DNA from: JAJZQZ01 sp963790415
GTDB lineage: Bacteria; Actinomycetota; Thermoleophilia; RBG-16-64-13
DNA length: 64,000 bases
Assembly (NCBI GenBank): GCA_963790415.1
Contig: CAWBOK010000007.1
Span: 1 to 64,000, forward strand
Reading direction: 5' to 3'
Both the position numbers and the translations under genes were made by a program. The notes beneath the pieces were generated by a model. The model was given only the letters and a program-made list of their open reading frames with translations, made no database searches and was not told the origin of the DNA. Position 1 is the stretch's first letter; the number at the start of each line of letters is the position of its first letter. Shown piece by piece: positions 1 through 9,272 of the stretch.

Positions 1-116
1 CGCTTGGTCTGACCGCCCAAGGAAGAGAAGATAGCGCCCTTCGCCCGATACGGGCATTATTCGATGGTTGCACATCGGCAGTTGCGGCCACAACCCCGCC
101 GCACCGACGTCAGCCC

Positions 117-350
117 TTAACGGCGTACTCGAAGGGGTTCTCCACCCGCTCTGATGCGTTCAGCACCGGTAGGAGGGTCACGAGGTGGCGGACTCGTTGG
201 CGACCGGGGGCCCTGGGAACATGCATAGTGGCGGCGCAGGCGGGGACCTGGATGACTCTTGCAGACTGTCAACACGCTCTCCTCCGGCCGGCTCCGCACG
301 AGCACGATAAGTTCAGGCCTGCTCCAAGCTCTTCTCGCCTGCTCGTTCAT
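117..350 (-). CDS. Small peptide with PELIVLVRSRPEE motif, possible RiPP-like precursor
   Basis: A short reading frame starts at ATG 350. Its N-terminal third reads W-S-R, then PELIVLVRSRPEESVLTVCK. From memory, this Pro-Glu-rich, hydrophobic, then Val-Leu-x-x-Cys-Lys pattern recurs at the start of many short uncharacterised bacterial peptides that end in Cys-containing tails. After the Cys-Lys the sequence turns into Pro/Arg-rich text that looks like out-of-frame reading, so the true C-terminus may lie in another frame; one alternative contains Cys-Met-Phe-Pro-Gly-Pro-Pro and stops near 180. No maturation enzyme is visible inside the window, and the left side is cut off. The N-terminal motif is what I see. 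The precursor role is inference. Confidence 0.35.
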   Translation of the reverse strand: MNEQARRAWSRPELIVLVRSRPEESVLTVCKSHPGPRLRRHYACSQGPRSPTSPPPRDPPTGAERIRAGGEPLRVRR

Positions 351-629
351 GGTCTCGCCCCCCCTGCTTCTGACGACTGCAGCACCCTTTCGTCCCATCC
401 ACCGCGCTTGTCGCCAACGTCGGCAAGAGTCGCCGCGACCGTGCCCACGCGGAGCGCGTCGTGCACCAGACGATGGCCCGCTCGGCACTCGACAGCCGTG
501 CGTTTGTCGACGCCCTCCTCAATCCGCCCTCGCGTGGGGGCTCTCCTTCTCCCTGATGACCGCGATAGCTCGGCTGGTCGCCTGAGGCGGCCTCTTGCCC
601 ACAGACGCGCTGCGGGCTAGAGTCGCCGG
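351..629. other. Region without a supported gene
   Basis: Every frame here gives Arg/Pro/Ser-rich text typical of non-coding frames in GC-rich DNA. One plus-strand stretch around 418-559 ends in ARSALDSRAFVDALLNPP, which vaguely resembles the tail of DUF1778-type antitoxins, but it has no start, no partner and stops quickly. I see no RNA gene or clear promoter. Confidence 0.5.
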
Positions 630-2722
630 ATGGCCGACCCGCTCGATCCCGAACCACAACCAGGCGCTCCCGACGTCGCCCCCGCCCCCGACGCTGCGGC
701 TGTTGCCGTGCCGTCGGGCGCCGTCGTCCACCCTGCCCCTGCCTGGCTAGGCCCGGCGATCCTCTCTCTGGTCGCCGCCCTGGGCCCCGTTCTCGCGCTT
801 AGCTCCGACCTGCCCGCAGCTACCTCGTTCCTCTCCTCGTCCTCTCCGCCTGTGCCGCCTCCGCCTTCGCCGTGCTGCCGCCGCCGCGGCTGTCGCCGGC
901 ACAGCTCGCCGCCCTCGGCCTGTTCCTCGCGCTCGCCGCATGGACGGCCCTCAGCTTGCTGTGGGCCGCAAGCCCGGCCGCCGCCTGGAACGAACCAATC
1001 GCACTCTTCTGTAACCGCTTTGGATTCGCGCTGGCGTCGGCGGGGCTCGCCTACGCCGGAGGTCGGGGTATCGTGTGGCTGTGCGGCACCGCATTCTTGG
1101 GCGTAGTCGTGGTGGCCATGGGGATGGTGGCACGGATCCTCACTGTCCCGAACCCGCTGAGTTTCTTCAGAGATGGGCGGACTCTCTCCCCCGTCACCTA
1201 TTGGAACGGACTCGCCTGCCTCCTCATGATCGGATTCTGGCTCGCGCTGGGCCTGACCCTTGGGCGCTGGCGCCGCTGGTCGGTCGAGCCGCTGCTCCTG
1301 GCCGCGGCACTGGCGCTGGTCGAGTTCGCCGTGCTCCCTCAGTCACGGGGGGCCTTCTGGGCCTTCCTGCTGTCGTGCCCGGTCTACATTCTCGTGACGC
1401 CCGCACCGATTCCGAGCCCTGACGAATCTGGCCCTCCTGGTGGCTGTGGTCGCAGCCGTTTCGTGGTCGCGGCTCGTGGCGGTGTATCCGGCGGTACAGG
1501 CCGCGACCACGGCTTCAGGGGATATGGTGGCTCCGGCGGCTTCCGCCGCTCTTGAAGCGATCGAAGCGGCACTCCTGTCGGTGCTGCTCTCGATGGTGGC
1601 GGTCACCGCTCTCTGGGGCATAACCTTCCTCGTTGAGCACAAGGTGGGGCGGTTGAGCGCAAAACGGATCCGCCGGATAGGGATCGGGATCGCCATGGTC
1701 GTCACGGTCCTGGTGGCGGCCGGCGGGATGGCGTTAGACCGGTCCACCACCGGGGGCGTCGGGACCTTCGTCTCGGCCCGATGGCATGAGGTCGTATCCG
1801 ACACCGGACCGGCGGGGTCCTCCGAGACCCGTTTCGCCGCCCTGAGCCTCAACGGCAGAGCGCAGCTCTGGCGCATGGCCGCGGCCGCCTTCCGGGAGCG
1901 ACCGCTCACCGGCCTCGGAGCCGACAACTACGAGCCCTACTCCTACGAGCACCGGAAGACCGCCGTGCAGGGGAACCAGGCCCACGAGCCGGCCCATGGG
2001 ATCTCTCGCGCCGAGCTGGGGCTACCCGGAATGCTGCTGTGGGCTGCCCTCGTGCTGCTCGCGTTGGTGCAGGGGGTGCGCGGTCGGTCGCGGCCGAGGA
2101 CCCGGCCGTGCAGGCCGCCGTTGCGGCGGCGATGTCGGCGTTCCTCTCGTGGTTCATCCACTCGTCCACGCGACTAGTTCTGGCAGTTTGTCGGGGTGAC
2201 GTGGCCGGTCGTGCTGCTGCTCGCGGGGTTGGCTGCGGCGCGGAGAGAGGCGCCCGGAGAGCGAGGCGCTGCTCCGCGCGCCGCGGGCACCATTCGCGTC
2301 GCGCGGTGGGTTGCCGTTGCCGTAGCGGTGGTGGCGTTCGTGTCGGCGACGTTCCCCTACCTTGCCCTCCGCTACATCGACCTCGCCTACAAGGACCTAG
2401 CGACCTCGGAGCAGACCGCCCTCGCCGACGCGGGCCGGGGCCGCCGTTCTGAACCCCCTCTCCGCCGTCCGCTGGTGACCCGGGCCAAGAAGTCTACGAA
2501 GAGGCCGCTACCCCCGACCTAGCGCTGGCCGCCGCCGCCTGGAGAGAGGCCCTCCGCCGAGAGCCGTCGCGCTGGCAGATCGCGTACTACGCCGGCCTGG
2601 CTGAACGCAACCTCGGAAACATGAACGCGGCGAAGGCTCTGATCGAGCGGGCAGCGCGCTTCGATCCGCTCGACCAGGACGTGCAGGCCGCGCTGAAGGG
2701 CTTTCCCGCGTCCGGGCAGTGA
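630..2722 (+). CDS. O-antigen ligase/Wzy-like polytopic membrane protein with C-terminal TPR, frameshifted
   Basis: Starting at ATG 630 the protein has a Pro/Ala-rich cytoplasmic head and then many hydrophobic segments, which continue in successive frames (about 870-1430, 1440-2090, 2100-2200, 2196-2450). The segment around 1850-2000 has the O-antigen ligase/polymerase pattern: a GRAQLWRMA helix, then ERPLTGLGADNY and a nearby His-containing HEPAHG loop. The last 190 bases read as a tetratricopeptide-like helix pair (LAAAAWREALRREPSRWQIA, then YYAGLAERNLGNM) and stop at TGA 2720-2722. TPR tails are common in this family. The likely role is polymerising or ligating surface glycans in the membrane. 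At least four frame changes are needed, so as written it would not be translated whole; they look like base-level errors, because each frame resumes conserved hydrophobic sequence. Confidence 0.7.
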
Positions 2723-2758
2723 CTTGTTCCAGAGGCGACGACTTATTCTCCCAGGCTA

Positions 2759-2787
2759 TTGACATCCATCTTTCGGTCGCCTAGTAT
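2759..2787 (+). promoter_or_regulatory. Sigma-70-type promoter
   Basis: TTGACA (2759-2764), a 17-nt spacer, and TAGTAT (2782-2787): a near-consensus housekeeping promoter about 40 nt before the TTG start at 2828. The leader contains the partial dyad CTTCTCCCAAGGGAAG just downstream. Confidence 0.7.
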
Positions 2788-2827
2788 CGGATTACTTCTC
2801 CCAAGGGAAGTAGACGGAGGGGTCTCA

Positions 2828-3312
2828 TTGAGGAAAATCGGACTTCTCGCGTTCTTTGCGCTGGTTGTGCTGTTCGCGCTTGGCGCGCCCGCGTTCGCGC
2901 ACTCATCACGCAACCCGCCGCCCCCCGCCGCTACCCCGCAGGACATCTACAACGACTATGTCCAGAACCACAGGCTCACCGGTGACTACACCAAGGACGA
3001 ACTGCGGGCCTACCTCAACGACGCCACTAGACCGAGACCTACGGCGACCCGAGTGTGGTTCTCAAGCTCGATCACCTCGTCATGAAGATGCTCGCGTCGT
3101 ACGACCATGACCACGGCGACGACGACGATGGCGACCACGACGACGGCGGTGGTCACGACGACAACGGTGGCAGTGATGGCGACAAGTACTCCCCCTATCA
3201 GGTCGTCGGTGCACACTCCATTCCCTTCTCCCTCCTCGGGGTAGCGCTGATCCTCGTCGCAGCCGTGGCGATCATCGGCGGTGGCGTGGCACTGCGCCGC
3301 TTCACTCACTAG
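2828..3312 (+). CDS. Secreted, membrane-anchored Asp/His-rich protein, frameshifted
   Basis: The start is set by a strong GGAGGGG site six bases before TTG 2828. The product begins with a signal peptide ending near APAFAHSS. A Pro-rich stretch follows, then a short helical part (QDIYNDYVQNHRLTGDYTKD), and after one frame change near 3025-3030 a long Asp/His/Gly tract (residue pattern DHDHGDDDDGDHDD, about 3105-3180). It ends in a hydrophobic segment and a short Arg-rich tail (ALRRFTH), so it would be anchored at both ends of secretion. An acidic His-rich tract suggests divalent metal binding, which is inference only. No family recognised. It is followed by about 200 bases without a gene before the SLH lipoprotein. 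Confidence 0.6.
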
Positions 3313-3512
3313 CAGCCACCTTGCGCGCGTGCGGCGCGCCGTAGACCCCCTGCTGCCACTCTCAAGGCATCCCCCCCGGCCTTGACTCCTCATAACCCCT
3401 CAGGGCTTTACTTCTTGGCCAAGAGCGATACTCTTAGACGAGAAGGTCGTTAGAGAAGAGGCTCGGGCAGTACACCGCATCCAGGGGCCCGCACCCCGGG
3501 AAAGGGGGACTC

Positions 3513-5402
3513 ATGACGCATGCATCCCGGATACGCAGAGCCGATCGGCTCCGCCGGCCCAAGGTCGCGCTGGCAGTCGCGCTCGTCGCCTTGGTGGTGG
3601 TGCTGGCGGGCTGCCTTCAGATCGTGTCGCTCAACATACCTACGGACATCGAATCCCCCCCCACCATGACGATCACCGCCGAGGCGAAGATCACCGTCGA
3701 TATGGCGAACATCCGTCCGGTTATCGCCTTCCGCTATCCGGTGGGGTGGACGATCGTGTCGATCGACTATGCCGGCGACCACACCGGCGACTTTGTCCGC
3801 TCGTCGACCATAGGCACCTACTTTGCCGGCACCTGGGAGTCGATCCCCCCCGACAAGAGCCACAACGGCCACAAGGCGGGCTATGAATGGTGGGCGGGGT
3901 ACGGCGGCGTCCATAATCTCGCTATCGATGACACCTTGACTGTGACGATCACCATCCAGCCGGACCGCGCGCACGGCGACTTCCTGCTGGACTTCGTCTC
4001 CGGCATCGCCGACGACGTGAGTCCCACGACCCTGAGCGACAACAGCGAAGGCTCCGCGTGGGAAGCCGGCGGCATATACGACCATGCTGTTCCCTCAGCA
4101 GAGCCTCCGGGCACCGCGCTCGACCAGCCCTGCACACTGCTTGTCTCAGCGGACCCCAGCGTGCTCAGCAGTATTCCTGCCTCCGGCGCCACCGACGTAG
4201 CGCTCGCCACCGACCCGAAGGTCACGTTCAGTGAGGCCATGAACGCCGCCACCATCACGGGGGCCAAGGTCTTCGTGCGACCCGTCGGGGGCGCCGCGCT
4301 GCCGGCCTCGGTCTTCTACAACGCCACTACCCACGAGGCCACGATCGACCTCAACAGCTCCCTGGCATACGACACCGACTATGAGATCGTCGTCGACCAG
4401 TCGGTCCAAGACCTGGTCGGCTACCACATGACCGCCACCTACGTGGCCGCCTTCACCACCGTCGCGGAAGCAGTGGCGCCCGTGCCAACCGAGCGCTACC
4501 CGGGCGACGGCAACACCGACGTACCACTCGACGCGACCCCCTTCATGGCCTTCAACCAGGACATGAACGCCGCGACCATCAACGGCGCCAACTTCAGTCT
4601 GAAGGTGTCGGGCGGGGCGACGGCCGTCCCGGCGGTGGTTTCGTACGACGCGCCCGACAGACAGGCCTTCCTCGACCCCACGGGCGACCTGGCCCCCGGC
4701 ACTACCTACCAAGTCACGCTGACCACCGGGGTCAAAGGCACGAACGGCCTGAGCGTAGCCGGGGCTCCCCTGACCTGGACCTTCACCACCGAGACACCGA
4801 TCTCGTTCATCGATGTGCCACCGGGCCACCCCTACCATAACGCCATCCTCGGTCTGGCCGGGCTGGGCATCGTGAGCGGGTACCCGGTGAGCGGCGGCAC
4901 CGAGTTCCGGCCCGCGAACCCCGTCTGGCGGGCGCAGTTCGCCAAGATGATCGACGGTACTCTCGAGCTCGCGGTGTCTGAAGACATGACGCTGCCGCCC
5001 TTCACCGACCTCGGCGTGGACATCCTCGTGGCCGGCCCAGGGGTGGACAATCTCTATCCCCACGAGTACGTAGCCGCAGCTTACGACCACGGCATCACCA
5101 CCGGCCTCACGCCCACCACCTTCGGTCCCTATACCGATATCTCCAGAGCGCAGGTAGTGACCATGGTCGTGCGGGCGGTGCAGGCGCTTCACCCCACCTT
5201 GCTGACTCCGCCGGCCGCGGCATTCACCAACACGTGGGGTACCTCGTTCAGCACCATTCACGGTCCGAACGCACGCATCGCCGAGGCCAACGGCCTGCTG
5301 GCCGGCCTACCGCTGACCGGCGCCGCCAACGATCCCTGGGCGCCTATGCCCCGCGGCGAGGTGGCGCAGGTGCTCTGGAACGTGATCCAGATGCTGCCGT
5401 AA
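3513..5402 (+). CDS. SLH-domain surface lipoprotein with two SbsA-type Ig-like domains
   Basis: 629 residues, intact. An Arg-rich start and a hydrophobic stretch end in a lipobox (LAGC, Cys34), so a lipoprotein exported by Sec. Residues about 40-200 form a unique region. Two Big_5/SbsA Ig-like domains follow (about 208-315 and 320-425), both with the landmark pattern D-V-P/A-L then F-(S/N)-x-x-M-N-A-A-T-I, and both ending in FTT. Residues about 430-629 carry three S-layer-homology-like repeats; markers are FIDVPPGHPYHNAI, FRPANPVWRAQFAKM, and FGPYTDISRAQVVTMVVRA, with a final PRGEVAQVLWNVIQ. The same repeat style recurs at 5.5-7.3, 17.7-19.1 and 53.6-54.0 kb, so it is the local cell-surface anchoring module. 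It is preceded by a purine-rich site (GAAAGGGGG) before ATG 3513. Confidence 0.85.
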   Translation: MTHASRIRRADRLRRPKVALAVALVALVVVLAGCLQIVSLNIPTDIESPPTMTITAEAKITVDMANIRPVIAFRYPVGWTIVSIDYAGDHTGDFVRSSTIGTYFAGTWESIPPDKSHNGHKAGYEWWAGYGGVHNLAIDDTLTVTITIQPDRAHGDFLLDFVSGIADDVSPTTLSDNSEGSAWEAGGIYDHAVPSAEPPGTALDQPCTLLVSADPSVLSSIPASGATDVALATDPKVTFSEAMNAATITGAKVFVRPVGGAALPASVFYNATTHEATIDLNSSLAYDTDYEIVVDQSVQDLVGYHMTATYVAAFTTVAEAVAPVPTERYPGDGNTDVPLDATPFMAFNQDMNAATINGANFSLKVSGGATAVPAVVSYDAPDRQAFLDPTGDLAPGTTYQVTLTTGVKGTNGLSVAGAPLTWTFTTETPISFIDVPPGHPYHNAILGLAGLGIVSGYPVSGGTEFRPANPVWRAQFAKMIDGTLELAVSEDMTLPPFTDLGVDILVAGPGVDNLYPHEYVAAAYDHGITTGLTPTTFGPYTDISRAQVVTMVVRAVQALHPTLLTPPAAAFTNTWGTSFSTIHGPNARIAEANGLLAGLPLTGAANDPWAPMPRGEVAQVLWNVIQMLP

Positions 5403-5492
5403 AGGCGTCGGCGCCAACACGATGATCTCGTGCCGGCCCCGCCGCACCGTTGGGTGTGCGGGGCCGGCGAGGGGCTGATAGTCTAGTCGACG

Positions 5493-7265
5493 ATGAAAGC
5501 CCGCCTCCACCCGCCCGCGTCGCTTCGCGCCACACGCCACGCCGTAGCCCTCATGTGGCGGCGGTCGTCGTCCTGGCGTTCGCGGCGAGTGCGGTCACCG
5601 TATCGCCGGCGATAGCCGCTGCGGAGCAGCACCTCGTACTACCTTCCCCTGCCGGCCGGGAGTTCGGCCCTCGTCACCCAAGGCAACGGCGGACCCTACA
5701 CGCACACCCGCCGCGGCACGTCCGAGTTCGCCTGGGACTTCTACCTACCTACAGGAAGCCTGGTTGTGGCCGCCGCCGAGGGCACGGTGGTCGCGGTCGA
5801 GCAGGGCTTCAACGGCGGCGGCCTGAGCAACAACTACGTCGGCCACGCCAACTACGTGGTGCTGGCCCACAGCGACGGGCGCTACTCCAGCTACCAACAC
5901 CTCGCCTACCGGGGGGTACTCGTGGAAGTGGGAGAGCGGGTCTACGCCGGTCAGGGGATCGCGCTGAGCGGCGCGACCGGATACGCCTCCGGACCCCACC
6001 TGCACTTTCAGGTGCAGTCCACATCGGCGCCCTGGGGCGCTCAATCGGTGCCGGTAAGCTTCGTCGACGCCGGTGTGCCCGCGACCGGAGACCGGCCCGT
6101 CTCGGCCAATCTGTACCACCCGCCGGCGCCGTCGCCGCAGGTGGCCGCGCCGGGGTTGCTGGTTGGTCCATCGGGCGATCTGCTCACCCATCAGAGCTTT
6201 CCCGTCGACCTGCAGTGGGTCACCGGAATCGCCGGCGCGGCCCCCGTACGGGTGACCACCGCCGACGCCTCAGGCGGGCGCAGGCAGGTCGACGGCCAGG
6301 CCGTCGCCGACGTCGCCGGACCGTTCACGGTGTGGGCCGAGTACTACGATGGAGTCTACTGGCGCACCGCCGCCGACGCCGCCGGGCGTCCGGCTGCCCT
6401 CACCAGAGTGGCCGTCGAGCGCGCTGCTTTTCTGTCGCGGCCCGGGCTCACCGCCCAACCACTCGCGCTGGCTCCCGGTGGCACGATCTCGGCCTCCTTC
6501 ATCCTTGCGAATCTCGATGAGAAAGATGTCAGCCTCTACGACTTGACCCTCACCGCCACGCAGCAAGGGGGCAGTCAGGTCGAGACGGCCGCTCCCGTTC
6601 GCCGTGGCGTCTACCTGCGGCCCGGAGAGAGTGTGGAGTGGAAGGGCACGGTGACCCTCACCGAGCCGGGCGTCTACATCCTGAGTCCCCGCGTCCTGGA
6701 CCCTGCGGGCGAGCCCGTGCCGCTCCCGGCGGCGGAGTGGGGCGACCCGGAGAACCTGACGGTGGTCGTCACGGACCCCGATCCGCCGGATCCGCCGGAA
6801 TCCGCCACCTTCTCCGACGTGCCGCTCGGCCACCCCGCCTACGCAGCCGCCGAGATCCTCGCCGCCCGGGGAGTGCTGACCGGCTATCCCGATGGTCGTG
6901 GCGGCCGCCTGCTCCGGCCCGACGAGCCGGTGACCCGGGCCCAGTTCACCAAGCTGCTTGCGCTCACGTTTGCACTCGCGGCATCCGAGGCCGACCTCTG
7001 CCCCTTTGTGGACGTTGAGATCTCGGGACCCGATTCGCTCTATCCAGACAACTACATCGCTGCGGCGTTCCGAGCCGGTCTGGTGATGGGGCTGTCGGGC
7101 GAGCCCCCACGTTTTGCTCCCTACCTGGCGGTGACCAGGCGGCAGGCGGCCGCGATGGTCGCCCGCGGAGCGCCTCAGGGCGGGTGGATCATCCCGGGCG
7201 ACGAGTGGGCGCCCGCGACCCGGGGGGAAGCCGTGATCCTGCTTGCCGGCGCATGGCGGGACTAG
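5493..7265 (+). CDS. M23 (LytM-type) peptidase with C-terminal SLH repeats, frameshifted
   Basis: ATG 5493 is the best start. The signal peptide continues one frame over (hydrophobic stretch ending near SPAIAAAEQ), and a second change near 5640 enters the long intact frame. The peptidase domain (about 5640-6060) shows the M23 layout: an N-terminal His/Asp pair in YTHTRRGTSEFAWDF, the beta-strand sequence VVAAAEGTVVAV, and the catalytic GPHLHFQV motif. A beta-rich linker follows, then SLH repeats (FSDVPLGHPAYAAAEILAAR, and RPDEPVTRAQFTKLLAL) to the stop. The family cleaves peptidoglycan cross-bridges; with SLH repeats it would act at the wall surface. The two frame changes cancel, giving a normal total length. 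The 3' end overlaps the convergent gene by four bases. Confidence 0.75.
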
Positions 7266-8504
7266 CAGGCGGCGGCGAACATGCCCGCGGAGCGGTGGTA
7301 GACCAGCTCCACCGCGTCCGGCCGGACTTCCGAGGAGTAGTCGACGACGTGCGCGTCTATCCGCACGGTCTCGTTCTCTATTCGGGGTAGACCGCGACGG
7401 TGCAGTTCCACTCGGCCGGAGCCGGCATGCGCCGGGGCCACATCCGGACCCGCGGTGATCAGTCCCGGAGCGCGCCGACGCTTTAGGACGGCGTCCATAC
7501 CCTCGAGAGCGCGGGCGGTCTGTGCCCTCGAGGGGGCCCCCAGGAAACGGAGAAGAGCGCCCAGGTCGTCGATCGCGACCACCGGAGCCGTCTGGCCCCT
7601 CCGGATCGGCTCCGCGATCGCGGAGTCAAGATCGCTCAGAAAGACGCCCATGGGGTCCGGGCCCGCGATCACGGAGTCCACCAACTCGCGGGCGGCAATG
7701 AAGCGTACATGTCGGAGCACCGTGCGTCGAAGCGTGGTGTCGAGATCCCCATCATCGCCCAGTACGTGGCTCAGCGTGACCCGGAACCGCCCCCGGACCG
7801 CTTCCACTCCACCGGCGAGCGTCAGGTAGAGTACCGGCCGCTGCCGGGTCGCCGCCTCCCAGATAGCCGCCTCGACAAGTGCTGTCGCATCCGCGGCCAC
7901 ATCCGCGGTCACGAACCACAGGCCAGGCGGGAACCCGGCACCCAGACATCGATCGAGTTCAGCCACGCCGGTCGTGGCCGCGGTCGCAAGGGGCGCGGCG
8001 GCCGGAGGGGCGGCTGCGCGTTTACCGACCGCGGCGGCACCGAAGAGCATGCTCAGGCCGTCGCCCGGGCGGCCCCAGGAGGGCGGGCGCCCCGTTGCCG
8101 GAGGAGCCGTGGGTCCGCTCGGCCCAGCCGCACGTGAGCTTCCGAGAGGTAACTCGGAGAACACCTCACGGAGTGACGTCGCCGAAGAGACCGACCGCGC
8201 CCCACCCGGCGCGTCGCCCGACACCTCCTCCTCGGGCGCGGGAGCCGGCGCCTCTGCCTCGGGCGCGGGAGCCGGCCCCTCCGCCTCGGGCGCGGGAGCC
8301 GGTCCCTCCGCCTCGAGTGGGGGAGGCGGCAGCTCCTCGGGCGGCGCGATCGGCACCTCCTCCTCTGGCGGCGGGAGCCGGCGCCTCCTCCTCGGGGGCG
8401 GAGGATACCGGCAAGAACTCAGCCTCCCGGAGCCCGGCCAGCTGAGCCGCCAGCAGCTCCTCGACGTAGGCTACCAACTCCTGTTCTTCGTCCAGGTGAC
8501 TCAC
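7262..8504 (-). CDS. Degenerate RecA/DnaB-like ATPase-fold protein with Pro/Ala/Glu repeat linker
   Basis: The true start is probably ATG 8504 (MSHLDEEQELVAYVEELL, an acidic helix). One frame change near 8370 joins it to a Pro/Glu-rich linker containing three 9-residue repeats, then to a C-terminal domain of about 250 residues. That domain opens with TGVAELDRCLGAGFPPG, the hallmark of KaiC/DnaB-type RecA folds, and contains a Walker-B-like PVVAIDDLGALL. Where Walker A (GxxxxGKT) should be, the sequence is VTADVAADATAL, with no glycine loop and no lysine, so ATP hydrolysis is unlikely. It lies downstream of phoU on the same strand, separated by a hairpin repeat. Function unknown. Confidence 0.6.
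8230..8310 (-). repeat. Three 27-nt tandem repeats inside the linker of the ATPase-like gene
   Basis: Three nearly identical 27-base units start at 8230, 8257 and 8284 and encode 9-residue Glu-Ala-Glu-(Gly/Ala)-Pro-Ala-Pro-Ala-Pro blocks. The unit length keeps the frame, and the one frame change of this gene lies just upstream in a similar Pro/Ala/Glu-rich stretch. Confidence 0.8.
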
Positions 8505-8536
8505 GCCTCGTAGTGTACCCGAGTCGCAGCGCTATC

Positions 8537-8607
8537 AGGCTGCTGAAGAGTGACGCTTCGTGCCGGCCAGCGCGTCTGGCGGCCAAGGCTTCGTTCTTCA
8601 GCAGCCT
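8537..8607. repeat. Dispersed hairpin repeat, copy A
   Basis: A 13-bp perfect inverted repeat (AGGCTGCTGAAGA at 8537-8549, TCTTCAGCAGCCT at 8595-8607) encloses a core with GCCGGCCAGCGCGT and CCAAGGCTTCG. The core is shared with copies at 16.7, 44.5 and 53.6 kb. It sits between phoU and the ATPase-like gene, both leftward, where it could end or attenuate transcription. Confidence 0.75.
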
Positions 8608-8612
8608 CCCGA

Positions 8613-9260
8613 CTACCCCAGGTGGACCTCGTCGCCGGAGGTGAAGTAGCACAGCCGCTCGGCCATGTTGACCGCGTGGTCGGCTATGCGCTCGAAGTAG
8701 CGCCCCACCAGCACCAGGTTCATCGCCACTTCGAACGACGTCTCGTCGCGCAAAAGGAACAGCTCCTTGACCAGTTCCTGATAGAGCTGGTCGATCTCGT
8801 CGTCGAGGTGGTCCAGTTCGGCGGCCATGGTGGCGTCCTTCGCGGCCCACACGTCGAGGGCCTTGGTGAACAAGCGGCGCGAGGCATGGCCGAGCTCGTA
8901 GATCAAGACGCTGACCTTCTTGAGCTTGACGATCTCCAGATCCTTGCAGGTGATCTTGGCCACGTTGTAGGCAAGGTCGCCGGCCCGCTCCAGGTCGGTC
9001 AACACCCGCAGGATGGTCACGATCAGACGCAGGTCGCCCGCCACCGGCTGTTGCTGGGCCAGCATGGCCAGCGCCCGCTTCTCCATGTCGAGGAACAGCG
9101 CGTCGATATCGTCGTCGGACTCCATGATCCTGCAGGCCCGCTCGATGTCGCCCTCGGCCAGCGACAGGGTGGCTCCTTCGATGGCCGCCTCGACCATGGC
9201 GCCCATCCGCAGCACGTCCTGGTCGAGCCGTTCCAGCTCGTTGTGGAATGTATCCCGCAT
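8613..9260 (-). CDS. phoU: Phosphate transport regulator PhoU
   Basis: 215 residues, the usual PhoU length, intact. It has two three-helix repeats with the metal-cluster-type motifs: SDDDIDALFLDMEK in the first half, TDLERAGDLAYNVAKI, then the second-repeat HLDDEIDQLYQEL and VGRYFERIADHAVNMAER. PhoU connects the Pst transporter to the PhoR kinase, lowering Pho signalling when phosphate is plentiful, and acts at the inner face of the membrane. It is the last gene of the leftward pstSCAB-phoU operon, 12 bases after pstB, and is followed by repeat copy A. Confidence 0.95.
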   Translation of the reverse strand: MRDTFHNELERLDQDVLRMGAMVEAAIEGATLSLAEGDIERACRIMESDDDIDALFLDMEKRALAMLAQQQPVAGDLRLIVTILRVLTDLERAGDLAYNVAKITCKDLEIVKLKKVSVLIYELGHASRRLFTKALDVWAAKDATMAAELDHLDDEIDQLYQELVKELFLLRDETSFEVAMNLVLVGRYFERIADHAVNMAERLCYFTSGDEVHLG

Positions 9261-9272
9261 ACGTGCGCCCCG

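Noticed and set aside
418..559. Possible DUF1778-type antitoxin tail on the plus strand
   Set aside because: Only a short phrase (ARSALDSRAFVDALLNPP) fits, with no start, no fold-length domain and no acetyltransferase partner.
3105..3185. Simple-sequence repeat or CRISPR-like pattern in the Asp/His tract
   Set aside because: The repeated GAC/CAC codons encode a continuous acidic His-rich protein segment and there are no spacer-like units.
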